The notes: generated from the sequence alone by a model not told the origin. A stretch of 64,000 nucleotides of DNA from Klebsormidium nitens (GCA_000708835.1 DF237011.1:186001-250000), one strand, 5' to 3'. Shown: positions 23,078-37,094, counted from the first letter of the stretch. A program made the numbers and translations.

Positions 23078-26000
23078 CTAAAGGTTGGGAGGCACGAATC
23101 CGTTGGACTTGCACCGGGGAAAGAAGTTCCCCGGGGGGTTGAAGCCGTCACAGCCGTCATTGTCGCAACAAACGTAGCGTCCCTGCGGATCGTTGTTGTA
23201 CCAACAGCGGATCGGGAAGGCTGACGCGGCTCCTGAGCCGCACACTCCTGTGGACGAAAGCAGCGAGTCAGCATGACGTCTGCAAGCTTGTGTTACAGAA
23301 TGTCGCAGCAATGCTTTCTTCACAGCTAGGGGTCCTATTGCACCAGCAGCGGTCCGCGAAGGCGGACCCGGCCCTTGAGCCGCATACTCCTAGCTGCATA
23401 GAATCTATCGACGTCAGCATGAAGTCAGCAATTTTATATTGAGCTGGTTCTTAAAGAGCGAAAGACTCCGAAGGATCGACGGAGGGTCAAATGGGCTCCC
23501 AAAGTTGAAGTCTCCACAAAGATCGAAAGATTTCCGAAATCCAGTCTCAAGCTCCGCTTTCATGAGGGTCCCTGCAGCCGACGGACTAAGACGAAGTGGG
23601 TTGTGCATGCTCAAACGAGTGCAAAAGGGCTCTCCGAGTTTCGACGTACACTCGGAGAAGCAGATCGAGTCCAGGGACTTCTTCGGTGTTACAGGTCTAG
23701 ATTCCGAAATTTGAGGGCGGCGAATGGCCGCCTCCCTTCAATATATCTACGTGAGTTTCATCCTTATGAGAACGCGTTCTGAGCGAAATAGGAACCTATC
23801 ACTCCGCTGACAAACCGGACGGAGCCCAATGTTTCATCCGGATCAACACACGGAAACAAGTTTGGCCATCGCCAAACCTCCTTACCCGCAGAGGTTTGCC
23901 CATCTTAACCCTGATTCGAAACATCTTCAGCTCACCTTGCGGTCCACCAGACGTAGGTGTGGGCCCGGGAGGCAAAACTTGGTTTGGGGGCACGTATCCA
24001 AAGTTCTTGCAGCGCGGGGTTAGGTTATCGGCGTTGAACCCGTCGCAACCCTGGTTATCGCAGCAGACGTATCGCCCCAAGGGGTCGTTGTTGAACCAGC
24101 AACGGGTAGGGAAAGGTTCGGCGCCCGTCTTTCCGCAAACCCCTGAAGAAATGGGATTTCAATTTAGACGGGTTAGGACACCACTGATCGAGGCGCCACG
24201 TCACTTAGCAACGACCTCAATTTTCAATGAACAGAGGTTGATTGTGCAAGATCGGCATCCTCCCGTAAGGATGTCGATGGATGTTTCTTCCAGAATTCGT
24301 AAGGAATCTGCGCGGCGATTGTATCCATATGGGATAATCACGGAATCCTGGGCGGCCAAGTCTTCAGCGGGCCATCATGTCTTAAGCACCAACGTGTTCA
24401 GAAGACCGTTATTCGTTTCAATCTAGACTAAGGACAGTCGACGAAGGTTGATGAAGGTTGATGGACAAAATAACAATCTGTGAAGCTGACAAGTTTCAGA
24501 AGGACCAGTCCCGAGGACTCAACCCTCCGAGCTTCTTCGCGAGAGGTAGTCCGCCCGAGTGAAGCTGACTGAATTGGATGCTCGGAAGTCAATGGAGTTC
24601 CAAACGGTATAGCTGCCTGACAAACGTTTCAGCACGAGTTGATGTTAACAGGGCGTAAAGTGGGCCTGTTGAAGATCGTTCATATACGCAGCCCTTGGAC
24701 AACTTGTTACTCATCGGTCGCGAAAGTCAGGTTGTGGGTCAGAAACTAATGCGTCCAGCACTCTCGCAAAAAGAATGAATAAGCACTCCGGAAGACTGCC
24801 AGAGATAGAGAGACGGAGAAAAGGTTTTAAGTGGCTGCCCAGGTGGAGCTAGACCAAGACTAGAACGGTTACATCCGCAGAAAACGTTGCTTACGTTCGA
24901 AAGGATACCGTTCGGCGGCGCGGTTTTTTGAGTGCCGACAGGAACCTACTGAAGACTTTGATATGTGTACTGTCTGAGAGATGATGGAACAGCAGCTCGA
25001 TCAAAGCATCACGGTCTACCCAGTCGGACGTAAGCCTTACCCTGGTCAGTTGTAGGAGGCGGGGGCGGCGCTCCATTCTCGCCGAAGTTCGGAGGCACGT
25101 ATCCGAAGTTCCTGCAGTGGGGGGTGAGGTTGTCGGCGTTGAATCCATCGCAGCCTTGGGCGTCACAGCACACGTATCGGCCCTGCAGATAGGCAGATGG
25201 GGTCTTTTCTCATTCTTCGAACATCCCGCGCGCGATTGATTGAAACCCAGGCCACTAGGAAGAAGTAAAACGGCAGCATTCATTGTTAAAAGCGTAACGT
25301 TGACCTCTTAGATTGACGAGTACGCCCCTGAACTCGAAGCTCCCTGTCAATTGAAGCTAGAATGGACGCTACATCAGCAAAAAAAGCCCACCTGGGTCAA
25401 CGGCTGGGTCATAGAAGATAACGTCAACCCAATGAGGTTAATCCTACCAAGTGGGCAACAAGGGTTAGCTGGTTCATGATTACATTTTTACAGAACACGT
25501 CCACCTAGGTTAAATTGGGTCAAGGTAAGGATAAACCGACGAAACAGCCCACTAACCCGGGGGTCGTTGTTGAACCAGCACCTCTGCGGGAAGGCAGCCG
25601 CGTCCCCCTGTTTGCCAGACAGGCCTTGGTCCCCTGTATACGACAGATCACCGGGTTTGCGCGTTGACATGCCAGAATCTGAGCATACGTCTGTAAGAGG
25701 GGCCCTAAGCTAACAAGTAAGGTTGGATGATAGAAGGTACTTCCGACGGGAAACTAGAAAGGTCTCTCCTCTAAGACGTTTCCGAGTTCGTTCTCTTTAA
25801 ATACCAATCATGATGCCAAATCAAGAGCCCCTGGAAAGCACAATGTCAATCTGAACACGAGTCAATCGAACAAAAGCTGGCTCGAAACTGTTTCCATGAA
25901 GGTAGGATGGTATAAGGTGCCCATTGAAGGCGTTTTAGAGACTCTAGTCTAAACCGCGCTGAAGCAGCACGCGGCCCAGCATCTATACAGACAAGGTGCA

Positions 26001-29000
26001 GCCCTTACTTATAGCCATCGGAAGTACGGTCTGATCCGACAAATCCGGAGCAGTCTGCTCTGAACTCGCAAGATCACCGTAATCGGAGCAATTGAATTTG
26101 AAATCTTCGTACCAGTGATCGGCCCGATGGTAGGAGGGGGGGTGGGAGGCGGAGTAGGCGGTGGGGTTCCATTCTTGGGCGTAGGGTTAGGACCCGGATT
26201 TCTGCAAAGAAAAGCGGCGTCTCCATTAAACGTTAGAAGAAGGTTGAATATTTCTTTGATTGAAAGTTGGCTCAATGCAACGTTAAATGAAAGCGGAGCA
26301 AGATTTCGTCAGACTCTTGGAAACCTCGTTCAGTCGGTTCTGGTCAGCTTGAGCGGACACGCTTAGCTAGCGTCCCATGATAAGCTCTCAGGGCGATTCC
26401 TTCCATGGGAGTCTAGCTTGAGATTCACTGAGGCACATTCAAGTAATGCTTGATAGCAAGACGGTCCGCTGGAAGTAGCTGGGCACATGATTGATCGTTT
26501 CTAGTTTGATTGGTGGTAGGCGATCAGTTTGTATCCGGGGAGACTTGCGCAATTGGCGCATCCGCAGTCTCAAAGGCTGCAACTTGAACAACCCTCTTTT
26601 TCTAGTCTTCAAATTTCCACAATATGAGCAGATGACGAAAGAACGATGACCATCTCAGGCCCTACGTATTTCCAACAGACTTGGATTTAATCATTTGGCC
26701 CATGTCACGGACTCGTATGTCTCTTTGTGGTAATGGCGCCGAGTCGATCAGTCCGATGCGAGCAGCCAGCCGACTTATCCAAGATTCTGCTATGGCCAGC
26801 TTGCAGCAATGGCCATTTTCCCCCTGATATTTGAAGGATTCTCACACTCGCACAGCCCGTCAAACTTACGGAAGTTCGCACGTGCTCCCCTGGAAGTTGC
26901 TCGGGCAGACACATTCGAAGGCGCCGTTGACACCATTAAAGTCTGCGAGTGCATAGCATGTGCCTCCGTTCTTGCATGGGCTAGGATTGCACCGGTCGGT
27001 TCCTGCATGGTACGAAACTTGAAAGCATCGAGATCTGCTTGAGCGCTTTGTTCGAACAATGAAATCAACAAATATAGAAGCAGGCAAGTGGCAATTGAGA
27101 ATTCAACCTATGAGGCAAGCAGATAGTTTCTTTACCCAAAGACCTATCTCATTCCCCATGCCCAAGTGCGCTTTGAAATTCACGGATCCCTCCTGATCGG
27201 ACAGAAGGCCTCATGCGCAATTGGCAACCAACCTCGTGACACGGGGCAAAAGACCCCTCAATAAGCACGATTCGGAGAGTCCAGCGCTAGTAGATCCAGA
27301 ATCCAAACAGCGCCTAGCGTGCAGCTGACACGCTGCCTAATTGCTCGAGTTTACCGTGCAAATTCAATGAGCCTGCAGCTGCCGGATTTGAGAGCGCCTG
27401 GTGTGCTTCTACTAGAATATAAGTTCTCCTCAGTCACTCGGACTTGGGGCAGGGCCTCTGCAGATGGTGTCTTTGAAGCATAACGACTTAGAGAGCAGAT
27501 ATTCGGGCTCGAGTCCTTTCAACAGAAGGCTTGCTCTGATCCACGTTTGAACGACAGGATGCAAGTCAGGCCTCAGACATGCTACACAGCTAAAGCGCAC
27601 TGTCAACAAGCGCTCTGACGTTATGAAGCAAGAGCGTCGCTGCAGACCTTCAAAGATGCGTGCATGACATCATACCCACTTTTTGTTCCTGTGTGTGAGA
27701 ACACCGAACACAAACCAGACTTGGAAGGAGGGGGTTGAAAAGAGACTTGTAGAGGCAGAAAGAAGTTCATTAAAAGTACCTGGCACGTAGCAGAAGTCTT
27801 CGTAGATTCTATGGCTGAGCACAGAAGGGGCATTGCAGGTACAGACGGTCTCGACTGTGGTGCGCCCCGAAATGGAATACACTTTGAGCTTACACTGGTT
27901 ACCTGCAGGGGTAACACTAGCGAGATGAGCATGAGTAACAGCATCAAAAACGTGGCATCTGTGCAGCCTGTTTAGCAAAGGGGAAGGTTCAAGTCCGTTT
28001 TAAGGTGAGCGCGCGTTTCTCTAAGCTAGCGGGTTTTCTTTTTAGAACTCGCTTACAGACAAAACCGCCCAAGTCTTGGAAGCGCTTGGTGGGTTGGCCT
28101 CCCTGTTGGACAGAATGCAAGTCGGTTAGTTGCCCCTTTCTGTCTGTCATTGCTTAGAGCAAGTGTCTCTGTGAGTACTGATGTCTGGGACTCAGTGGTG
28201 GGGCGACATGGAGTCTGGGCCAGCAGCCTGATTCCCACTCATGCAGAAAAAGTAGCCCGTCCGATGTAGTCAACAGAAAGGCTAAGTACAAACTGGGAGG
28301 GGCATCCTATAAGGTCCATTCGGTCATGTCCAAACCAAGCCAGAACGGAGCCATTGACTAAATTTTGTCAACATCAGAGTTGAAAGTTTTGTAATTCAGC
28401 AACTACCAAATCCAATACAAAATGCACTGTTTCAAACAGCCTGGCAAAGTCTGACAAAGGGTTGAAGAACAGGGCTCAGCTGGCATTGACAATGTCACTG
28501 ACTGAGTCAAGACCTTCCTCAATTGGAGGCAAGGCTTGCGCTCTCACTCTTGTTGTCATTGTCATAGGACTGCTAGCTTACTATATGGGAGATGTGCAAT
28601 CACATCCTCATGGTAGGAAGTTAAACAGGGAACTCAGGCTTCTGACTCTGCTAGATTCTGAACAGAGTCGATTCTTTGTTAGAGTTTGGGAATTGCACTT
28701 TGACCATTCTGACGAGAGTTTCCTCAATGAGCGCCATTAGGAGCTGACATGTCAGTATTCCCAAGTGACTGATTCTGTCCTAACGGAGACAGAACCAAAT
28801 AAATTTTCTGTCTCTGTTAGGGGGGCTAGGACTATCCGGACGAGGAAATCAAGCACACTTTTCATTGAGCTACCGTGCTCTGGAAGCAAGCACGTCGTAA
28901 GAACGTCCGTTCAGCCATTTCGAGCTTCCCCCTTTTAGATCGCTGAGTACTTCAGTCGCAATTCAACCCATGACCACCTATTACACAGGGCCCCTACTAG

Positions 29001-29404
29001 AATGGCCTCGGATTAAAGCCAGATATTCTGGTCCAAGCTGGTCCAAGCTCAGGGCTGGTCCAATCGGCAACTCTCTGTGTCTCAACTTCAGCTCCCCAAG
29101 GAAATCATAAATGCCGATCACCACATCCTGCAACAGGTAAGGACACATGCAAGAACAGCGCACCCAAAAAGCGCAGATTGATAAGGAAACACAGATTACC
29201 TGCACCGCAGGGCCCAGGATTCCCGTAGCACGGATCCGCACGGCATTCGGAGGGCTCGGTGGGCCCATATATAAAGTAGTTCCATACAAAGAACCCCGTG
29301 GGGCAGGAGAGTGAGTCGTCAAGACTCTGAGAAAAACTCGCTATAGGAAAAGAGAGCCAGCTTGCAATGATCAGGAGCAGAGCGCCGGTGTTGCGGAACG
29401 ACAT
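23078..29404 (-). CDS. Gene A: secreted EGF + Pro-rich + three six-Cys modules protein
   Basis: Eight exons: 29404-29200, 27902-27780, 27002-26870, 26201-26113, 25633-25557, 25182-25041, 24142-23936, 23247-23078, summing to 1,146 nt (381 residues) with no break. Residues 1 to about 25 are a signal peptide ([19 protein letters not shown]). A Cys-rich head follows ([16 protein letters not shown], then CTCNAP...FCYVPG), then one EGF-like domain ([14 protein letters not shown]...[12 protein letters not shown], about 110-153), a PPPTPPPT linker (about 154-183), and three modules of CW(F/Y)[25 protein letters not shown] type (183-256, 257-325, 326-381). Module 1 is split by a phase-0 intron after NNDPR. 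Its first Cys is Ser (GLSG against GLCG in gene C). Extracellular matrix or surface role inferred from signal peptide, EGF and Pro-rich linker. The module family is not one I recognise. Confidence 0.85.
23336..23395 (-). pseudogene. Relic copy of the start of gene A exon 8
   Basis: Inside intron 7, about 137 bases upstream of the real exon, the minus strand reads AGGAGTATGCGGCTCAAGG and continues with GTCCGCCTTCGCGGACCG and CTGCTGG. This parallels exon 8 (GGAGTGTGCGGCTCAGGAG, then TCAGCCTTCCCGATC and CTGTTGG). The downstream GTCAGCATGA intron motif is duplicated as well. No usable frame remains. Confidence 0.75.
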
Positions 29405-31196
29405 CGTGGGGAAGATTCTGCTAGCACCAGAACGATTGCTGAGTAAAGATGTCCAATCTACATGCTGCTTTCAACAAATATACGAGCTGCCGTCCTAGCT
29501 CTTTTCAGACCCCTGTCCGCCTGTGAACAAACTATGCCTCCAATGCTCATGAGTGGTGGAAGGACGTCGTGTGAAGGGCTTCAGAAGTGTCGGCGCAACT
29601 CTTCTCAATTTCTTGTGCGCAAAGCTAGTTGCACTGCATTCAAGCGATGCTCCCCTAGCAATGCAGGGAGTTGCTCACTGCGAATCACCGTCAATTCGAA
29701 CTCTAGCTAATTGACCCGCCGCCAAAGCGCCCTGATTGGCAGAGCCTACCTAGGTACCTTAGCCATACTGTGGATGCATTATGCGACTTTACCTTCGTGT
29801 GTCAACATCTTCTTAGGAATGGCCCGGTGATCCCGTGATCCACACTGCAGTGTGCACAGCATCAGTGATCACGTAGGGTGATTCCGTCTCGGCAAATGAC
29901 GCACTGCTGACGGATGAGTCAGAGCCAGCAGCTGCCACGTCCTGGCAGGCTGGCACATTTCCCTGAAACCTTCGACCCCTGTGACGGGCGCGCGGCCGCG
30001 GTCGCTTCAAAATTCAAGTTGAGTACGTCCCGGCGGCGCCGGCCGCGCGATCTCGGCCGGTCGATCACTGTTGACAGCCGTTCAGACGTTGAACGAATAC
30101 CGAAGGCGGATGTCACCAGCTGATGTATCTTATATCTAGCTCACTGCATAGCTATCGATGAAAAATCAATTTCTCTGAATCATGACTGCAAGGCTCATCA
30201 GAAGGCATCATTCAAGTTACATATGTCGATCATGCAAGTACGCCACTCATGAAGCTTTGCAGTACTACAGCATAAATATACAAGCCCCATACAAGCTATA
30301 GTGCGGCCGGACATACTAACTCTGATTGCTGGCGGCTTGGACTGCCGTAATGATGCCGCGCTGAGCCACGCTACAGAGAATGCATAAGACCCTGCTTGTT
30401 GCAAACGTGCCATAAAGCAGCGCATACAGCCTCGTACCGTATAGTCACAGCAGAGTCGGCAGGCCCAGCTCCTTATAATTAGCTGTCATCATTGCACGGG
30501 AGTGGGAGACTGACTCATAGCTTTTAAGCCTGACTGCCTTAAAAGCACGACGCACGAGATGAATGAATGTGCGAAGCCGGATGAGCCAGAGTACAAGGAC
30601 TCTAAACAATAAAAGAACGCTGATGGACTTGCATTTTCACTCAGAACGCAACCTGCAAGCGGTTCGTTCGTGAAAGATTAGTTATCCTGCATGAAGTTAG
30701 CAAGAAACTAGGCGGCGCTACTGTGACGTGATGATGTTTTGTTCCTTGAAAGAGTGGTGACTAATCGACTCTCTTCCTTTACAGACTATCTCTCGTACAG
30801 TAAATCAGCATCTAAAACTCGAAGTGCAGCGACTTCGAACCGATTCAAAGGGCGACAGTCTATTATCACGTCTCTACAAGCTGCCTAATCAGAATCGAGC
30901 TAAACGAGAAACAAGCGGTCCTTGAATGCCAGTCTATATAACCGTGTGGGCATAAATAAAAGGTGCGGCTATCTGTTCGACAACTAAGCAACGGTCAAAA
31001 AACAAACGTCTGTGTGCACGGGACGGCCAAAAGTGCATTCAGCAGCTGGTCTCTCTATCAGCGTCTCTATGTCAAAAGCTCCTTTGAATCCCACGAGGTT
31101 CCCAAGCAAAAATTGGGAAGTGGGGGGGCAAAAACTTGTTGGGACTGAGAAACCTAAAACCTCGAAACGTCTTAACACCCTAGAAGCCCTAAAGCC
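29405..31196. other. Intergenic between genes A and B
   Basis: It holds the 5' region of gene A (from 29405) and the 3' flank of gene B. From about 30560 to 31196 it aligns by eye with the 3' flank of gene D (about 49480-50218), with shared runs such as AACTA-GCAACGGTC, CAAAAGCT and GGTGGGGGGGCAA. I see no independent gene. Confidence 0.5.
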
Positions 31197-34100
31197 CTAG
31201 AGGCTAGGGGGCACGAATCCGTTGGTCTTGCAGCGGGGGAAAAGGTTGCCCGGCTGATTGAAGCCGTCACAGCCGTCATTGTCGCAGCAGACGTATCGGC
31301 CCTGGGGGTCGTTGTTATACCAGCAGCGGTTCGGAAAGGCTGACGCCGCTCCTAAGCCGCACACTCCTGCGAGGATACACTTGACGTCAGCATGACGTCA
31401 GCAAGCTCGGAATTGGAATTCAAATGACCCGGAGCGGGAGGTCACGGAGTCAGAAGGTAGACGGAGGGATGGAAGAGGATGCCGGAGCTTCGAAGTCCCT
31501 CGCAGAGGATTATCACACGTCCTGTCTAGAAGGTCCCTTCCGACGCAAACATCGAGAAACAGTACCAGCAAAAGCGGCGATCGAGGCGAGCTTTGCAGTA
31601 CCGCAACGAATTCTGAAGGGCTTCTGCCTCTTCAAAAGAGAAAAGCCGGAGTCGGTAGCCTTATTTCGGGTGCACGGAATCAGGTTTGGGACTGGGAATC
31701 CTGAGCAGAATGGAGTAAGCAAGGGCCAACGCCCTTCCATGCTGATCCTGATCGGCTATTCTGGCACAGCGGCACAGCAAAGTGCTCGGCAAACTTACTG
31801 CTGATTTGCGTTTGGCACGGGGCAACTTAAGTTGTTCATACCCTCTTGTTAAAAAAAGCAAACCCATGTATAAACCACGTCGAGCATGAAACTTTCACCC
31901 CTTTGACCATATTTCAAACCAGCTTGTAGCCAATCCCTGTTCATTACTAGTGGATCCTGGGCACGGGAGGCGGAGGCGCGGATAAACAAAGGACGTGACC
32001 CGTATCTGCGCATGGTAACCATGAAGCAATTTAACCCCAATTTAACCCAGTTTTGAACTCACCTTGCGGTCCACCGGTGGGTCCGGGCCCGGGAGGCGGA
32101 GTGCGGGCGAACTTCAAGATGTCGGGCACCAAGCCAAAGTTCTTGCAGTGCGGGGTTAGGTTATCGGCGTTGAACCCGTCGCAACCCTGATTATCGCAGC
32201 AGACGTAGCGCCCCAGGGGGTCGTTGTTGAACCAGCACCGGGTGGGGAAAGGTTCGGCGCCCGCCTTGCCGCAAACCCCTGAGGAAAACGGGTACGTTTC
32301 AAGTATCAGTCGGGTCGGAGTCTTTCCCATACAGCTTTCAGCTTAGGACAGATATTCTGTTTCATCGAGTGGTCGATGAGCTGAACGGCTCAGGCCCAAT
32401 TGTTTGCTCACCTAATCAGACTTTTATCCTCACTCAAACAAAAGGATTCTGCAAGAACGGGAACTCTTACCATGTTGCGTGGACAACAAAGGCGATGAGT
32501 CTGTTCGTCGACGGAAATCAGTCCTTGACAATCCTCATTGAGGACTGGTTACTCCTGCGCTGATAGGTTGCAAGTCCTTCAGCTAACCAGGTCACAAAAG
32601 CACTGGCGCGAGAAAGGAGTAACATACTCATCATGATCTGAGTTGTCGAGCTGGTTAGATCTTTGATCAGGTTAACAAGGTTCAGTGAACCTCATTCCGG
32701 ATCCGTTCGTTTGGAGTTCTCCGCACGCACGTATTCAGTTCGTTTCGGGACGAGAGTACGATAGTGAAGAATCCAACATGAATCAGGGTTCGACGCGACT
32801 CCAAGACGCAAAGACGAGTCTCCGTGAAAGCAAAGCGGACCAGAAGGTCGTTCACATCGGCAATCCTTACACTCATTCGTTCCCCACTGAGGACGAACGA
32901 CGGTCAGGATTGTAAGTTCGGAAGTGGTATCAAATTTGCTCGTCGAAAGGCCCGGCCTGAGACATCCAGCTTCTTTGCACAGATAAGTTCGCAGCACTCA
33001 AAGAGGAATCACAACCCAATGTCAGAAGCTACGCGCAATCTGCTGAAGCGGCTTCCGATATTAGCGGAGATTGTTCTCCGGTTATACACGCGAGGAGACA
33101 CCGACGTCTGGTGGTGTGTCATTGGGGTGCTGAACGTTTGCTGTGTACACTGTCCGACAATAACCGGAATCAAGGAAACAAGTCATAGAGAGGTTGACCT
33201 GAACCTTACCCTGGTCAGTCGTTGGAGGCGGGGGCGGCCCTCCGATTTTGCCAAAGTTTGGAGGCACGTATCCAAAGTTTTTGCACTGTGGGGTCAGGTT
33301 GTCTGCGTTGAATCCTTCACACCCTTGGGCGTCACAGCACACGTATCGGCCCTGCAGGTAGTACCAATAAAATGCTAACACTCTTTAAGGTGTTCAATCG
33401 AGTCCTCGTTGAGATCGGGTACGCATCCAACTTCGGCAGCATCCGAATCCAGAAGTTCAAGCGTGAGCTTCAAGAGACAGTTCGGGACTTCACCCCTTGT
33501 TTCATCGAAATTCGTCTCATACTAGCTGAAACTTGGAGCTAGACCAAACAGAGACGAAAAGCCCCCGGCTCACATGAGTTTGGCTTCGTTGCAAACTTGG
33601 AAAACCCACATGGCTTAGCTACAGTGATTCTAAACCAACAGAAATACCCACATGGGTTAGCGAGGACACGATAGTCCTCAACCCACCGAAATGCTCACTT
33701 ACCTCGGGGTCGCTGTTGAACCAGCACCTCTGCGGAAAGTCAGCCGCGTCGCCTCTGCCACAGATCGGGCCTTGTTCCACTGTATACAAGCATAGCCGGA
33801 TTAGAACCATAACCATGCCTGGTCAAGTCTCTGAATCAGATTAGTGCCCAGGAAAAAGAGACCTTAACCGCAATTGGTAACCGCACATCGGGGCCGGCCG
33901 GATGATAGTAAATACTCCCTAAGCAATCTAGGAGGGTCTATTAGTTTTCCTGACTTCATGCATGTACTTTTTCTTTCCAGCCTAGATGCCAACGTGGGGG
34001 CGTCTAGCAAGCAAAGCTGGCCGCTGCTCGACTGATCAAAAGAGAGATCTGCACCAAACCGAGACGCAAAGGGTAACACGGTAATGAATGACGTTTCTCG

Positions 34101-37094
34101 GGCTCATTGTGATACATGGCTCCACGCTCCAGCAGCAAGCAGCATACCAGTGAAGGACGAGCTGAATCCTTTGCCAGCGATTTGTAAACAAATCTGTAAG
34201 AGAATCTGCAGCAAAAGCATGCCATCCGAAAGTAGATTGAGAAACGAGAAGCGTAGCACCTAATGAAGGCAGAGAAGATACAGCTTGTGCCAGCGACTCA
34301 TACACGGATAGGACAGTTTGGGCAGATTGCATGCATCTTAAAGTGAAGTAAAGCGAAGCTCGACTGAAAGTGTCGTACCAGGCGGTTCAACGACAATGAT
34401 AGGTGTGGGAGAGGGAGTCGGAGTGGGCGGCGGAGGTCCAGTCCTGGGCGCGGGGATGGGAGCTGGGTTTCTGCAAACAACGGAGCTACGGTTTCAGTGA
34501 CTCATATTGGTTAAAAGATCTTGGTCGAGTGTCTTTCGACCAGAGGGAGAGCGCCCTTTTAGAGAGCCTGACTGGTCAACATATGGTCAACACGAGATGG
34601 ACAGAACGGATAGGCGGTAAGCTGCTCACATGCTCGTTATGAAACCGGTCAAAAGAAGGCAATTCCCTTGACCTTTTAGAATGACAGATAGCTTGTTCAG
34701 TTGACCTGGTCTTGACCAAATTCGTTGGTGTCTCCGAGTGGGCTGCCATGCAAACCCCTTTGAATTGCTCCAACTTGATAAGGGGATTAGCAGGGGACAT
34801 AAACCAAGACGGTGGGGCAGAACCTGAGCACGTAACCCGTTGAAAATAACAGTGACGTCTGTGGTGCCTGGACCTGACGGAATTCAGAACGGGATTCAGA
34901 ACGGTATTCAGAGCGGTTTGTATCGAGGTTATGCAAACCATCGAAAACGAGAAAAGGAGCATGGGACTGATCTAAACCGTCTGTGACCTGAACCGTGACT
35001 CTTGCTGAAACGGAGACGAGTCAATTCCAGCGTCCAGTCGTCTTCTGGCGGGTGAGGCAATGCCGCCTTCCAAGTTGTTTGGGAAAATTTTGATTACTCG
35101 CAAACTCACACAGCTGTCAAACTTACGGGAGTTCGCAAGTGGTTCCCTGGAGGTTACTGGGGCAGGTACACCTGAAGGCGCCCTGGACACCGTTGAAGTC
35201 TGTGACTGCCTCACACGTGCCTCCGTTCTTGCACGGGTTTGGGTTGCACCGATCGGTTCCTGCTCGGTAAGAGGATTCTGTTTGGAAAATGTGAAAGCCC
35301 CCATGTAAGAGTCTTCTGGCATCGATTTTTGTTCGGATATCAGGGAAGAGACCATCTTATCAGAGCAGCAGGCCTCTTTATCGAGGTAGAAGATCGATCT
35401 TGACTTCGGACAAAAGTTAATAGGATTGGGAACGAGAGTTTCCACTTTTTTGGCCCATACAACGGCCGCCCAGCCTTTACCTCGCAACACTGCCTAGCAT
35501 TCACTGTGTTTCCAGATTTATATATGACATGCAGCTACTGCCAAACTTGGTGCGGCTTGGTTATGAAGAGCTCTTTAATTAATAGAGACATTGGGTGAGG
35601 CCTAATGAAATGCCCTCAAAAGTGTAACAAGTAGAGAGCAAACTCGTTGTCTAAGACTCTCCTCATACGAGAAGCCTTGCTCTGAAAACTTTTAATCAAC
35701 AGCTAGACAGTTATTAGCCAGGCCTTAGACGTTTTATGCAGCAAAAGGGCACCTGCCACCGTCAACTGAGCTCCATAAGGGACAAAGCCTTGCTGCATAG
35801 CACACAATGCATTCATGACTTCATACCCAGCTTTATCTTCCATATGAGTAGAAAGACCTGAAGAATCACTGCATGTAATAATAGAGGAGCCATCAAGAGA
35901 GAAGAGCTTCCAACCTGGGTACCCTGGCACATCGCAAAGAGGAAATAGTAGGAGACCTACTTACCTGGCACGTAGCAAAAGTCTGCGTAGACGATGTGGC
36001 TGAGTATAGAAGGGGCATTGCAGATACACACGGACTCAATTGCGGTGCGCCCCGAGATGGTAGTCGGCTTGTATGTACACTGGTTACCTGCAGGGTTACA
36101 TCACTATGATGAGCTCAAGTGAAAGCTTGAAACATTGACACCTTTGCTGTGGGTCTAGCACAGAGGAGAATCCCATGTCAACCCTTGTCTTGTTACTGCT
36201 TTTGTGCCTGGCAGGTTTGAGTGTGGCTTTTGGCGCGTTTATTGCTAGGATTAGAATGAATGGTACTTGTGAAATTCGATGTCTCTGAAGAGGGAGAGGA
36301 GGTGCGTCAGATGAAGTTAATAGGAAGGCTCCGCCGAAAAGGCCTTGTACAGCCCGGGCTGGCTCACTGTGGCACTGTTGACTCTGGCTGACTTTGGCTG
36401 ACTTGGATTGACTTGGGGAACATAAGCTTGAGGCCTTGGTAGATGAAGAGTACCTCAAAGACACAAAGACTCTGCTATTTGCCATTTTAGATTGTGGAGT
36501 AGAATTTCCGGAGCTATCAGGATCGTTCTTGTGCTGGGAGAGAAGGGCAACATCCCCAAGTAAAGGTGCAGCTGATGACTTTGTGAAAGTTGGACAAAGA
36601 GAGCAGTACAGTGTCAGCAATCTTAAACCGTGACTTCCTGGTCGAAGCGCCCTTGCATTTGGTCAGAGCACAATCTTGAGGCTGGTCTAAGCAGCACCTT
36701 GTTCTGTTTGAGCCAAAACAACAGTGCCTGCAAAATCAAGCTCACTACATACGGCAACATGTTTGTCACTTTCAACCGACTCGTTTCTGACCTTGACCTC
36801 AACAGGGTTTTCAAAATTGCTTTCAAAATTGAGCTCAGGCAACTACGCAATGTGACAAATTGATAGGAACGTCAACGACAATCTTACCTGCACCACAAGG
36901 ACCAGGATTTCCAAAGCATTTATCAACGGCGCACACCGGGGGCAAGGCACCAACAAAATCGTTCAGGCCCGAATGAACCCAGCAGGGCAGGAAAAGTCCT
37001 TGTCGACAATCAGAGAAACAGTTGCTGTGGGAAGAGAGATGCAGCTTGCAATCATTAGCAAAGCAGCAGCGCGAAGCGCCATTGCGGCGACCAT
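31197..37094 (-). CDS. Gene B: paralogue of gene A with a frame break in exon 1
   Basis: Eight exons with the family boundaries: 37094-36888, 36087-35965, 35259-35127, 34470-34379, 33779-33703, 33351-33210, 32278-32063, 31366-31197. The signal peptide (MALRAAALLMIASCISLP) and FSCPAGFI are in one frame that hits TGA at 36965-36963. The rest of exon 1 ([19 protein letters not shown]) is in another frame. Exon 1 is 207 nt, whereas A, C and D all have lengths equal to 1 mod 3, so the break is a net shift of one base. Exons 2-8 are intact: EGF ([15 protein letters not shown]), a Pro linker, and three modules with all six cysteines each. Module 2 ends with a longer tail (GLVPDILKFARTPPPG). It is either a young pseudogene, a sequence error, or a gene using a start I cannot see. 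Confidence 0.7.
36963..36965 (-). other. In-frame TGA marking the frame break of gene B
   Basis: Following the signal-peptide frame, the codons after GFIRA give TGA here, while the sibling genes continue to the conserved CAVDKC motif. The conserved sequence resumes immediately in a different frame. Confidence 0.75.

Noticed and set aside
23896-24426. 176-residue plus-strand ORF
   Set aside because: Antisense shadow of gene A exon 7, which carries the module in the other direction.
28462-28740. 92-residue plus-strand ORF with one hydrophobic helix in intron 1 of gene A
   Set aside because: A single hydrophobic stretch with no other support; it lies inside an intron on the opposite strand and has no homologue in introns 1 of the sibling genes that I could see.
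32824-33378. 184-residue plus-strand ORF
   Set aside because: It is antisense to gene B exon 6 and an intron; the real coding strand is clear from the conserved module.
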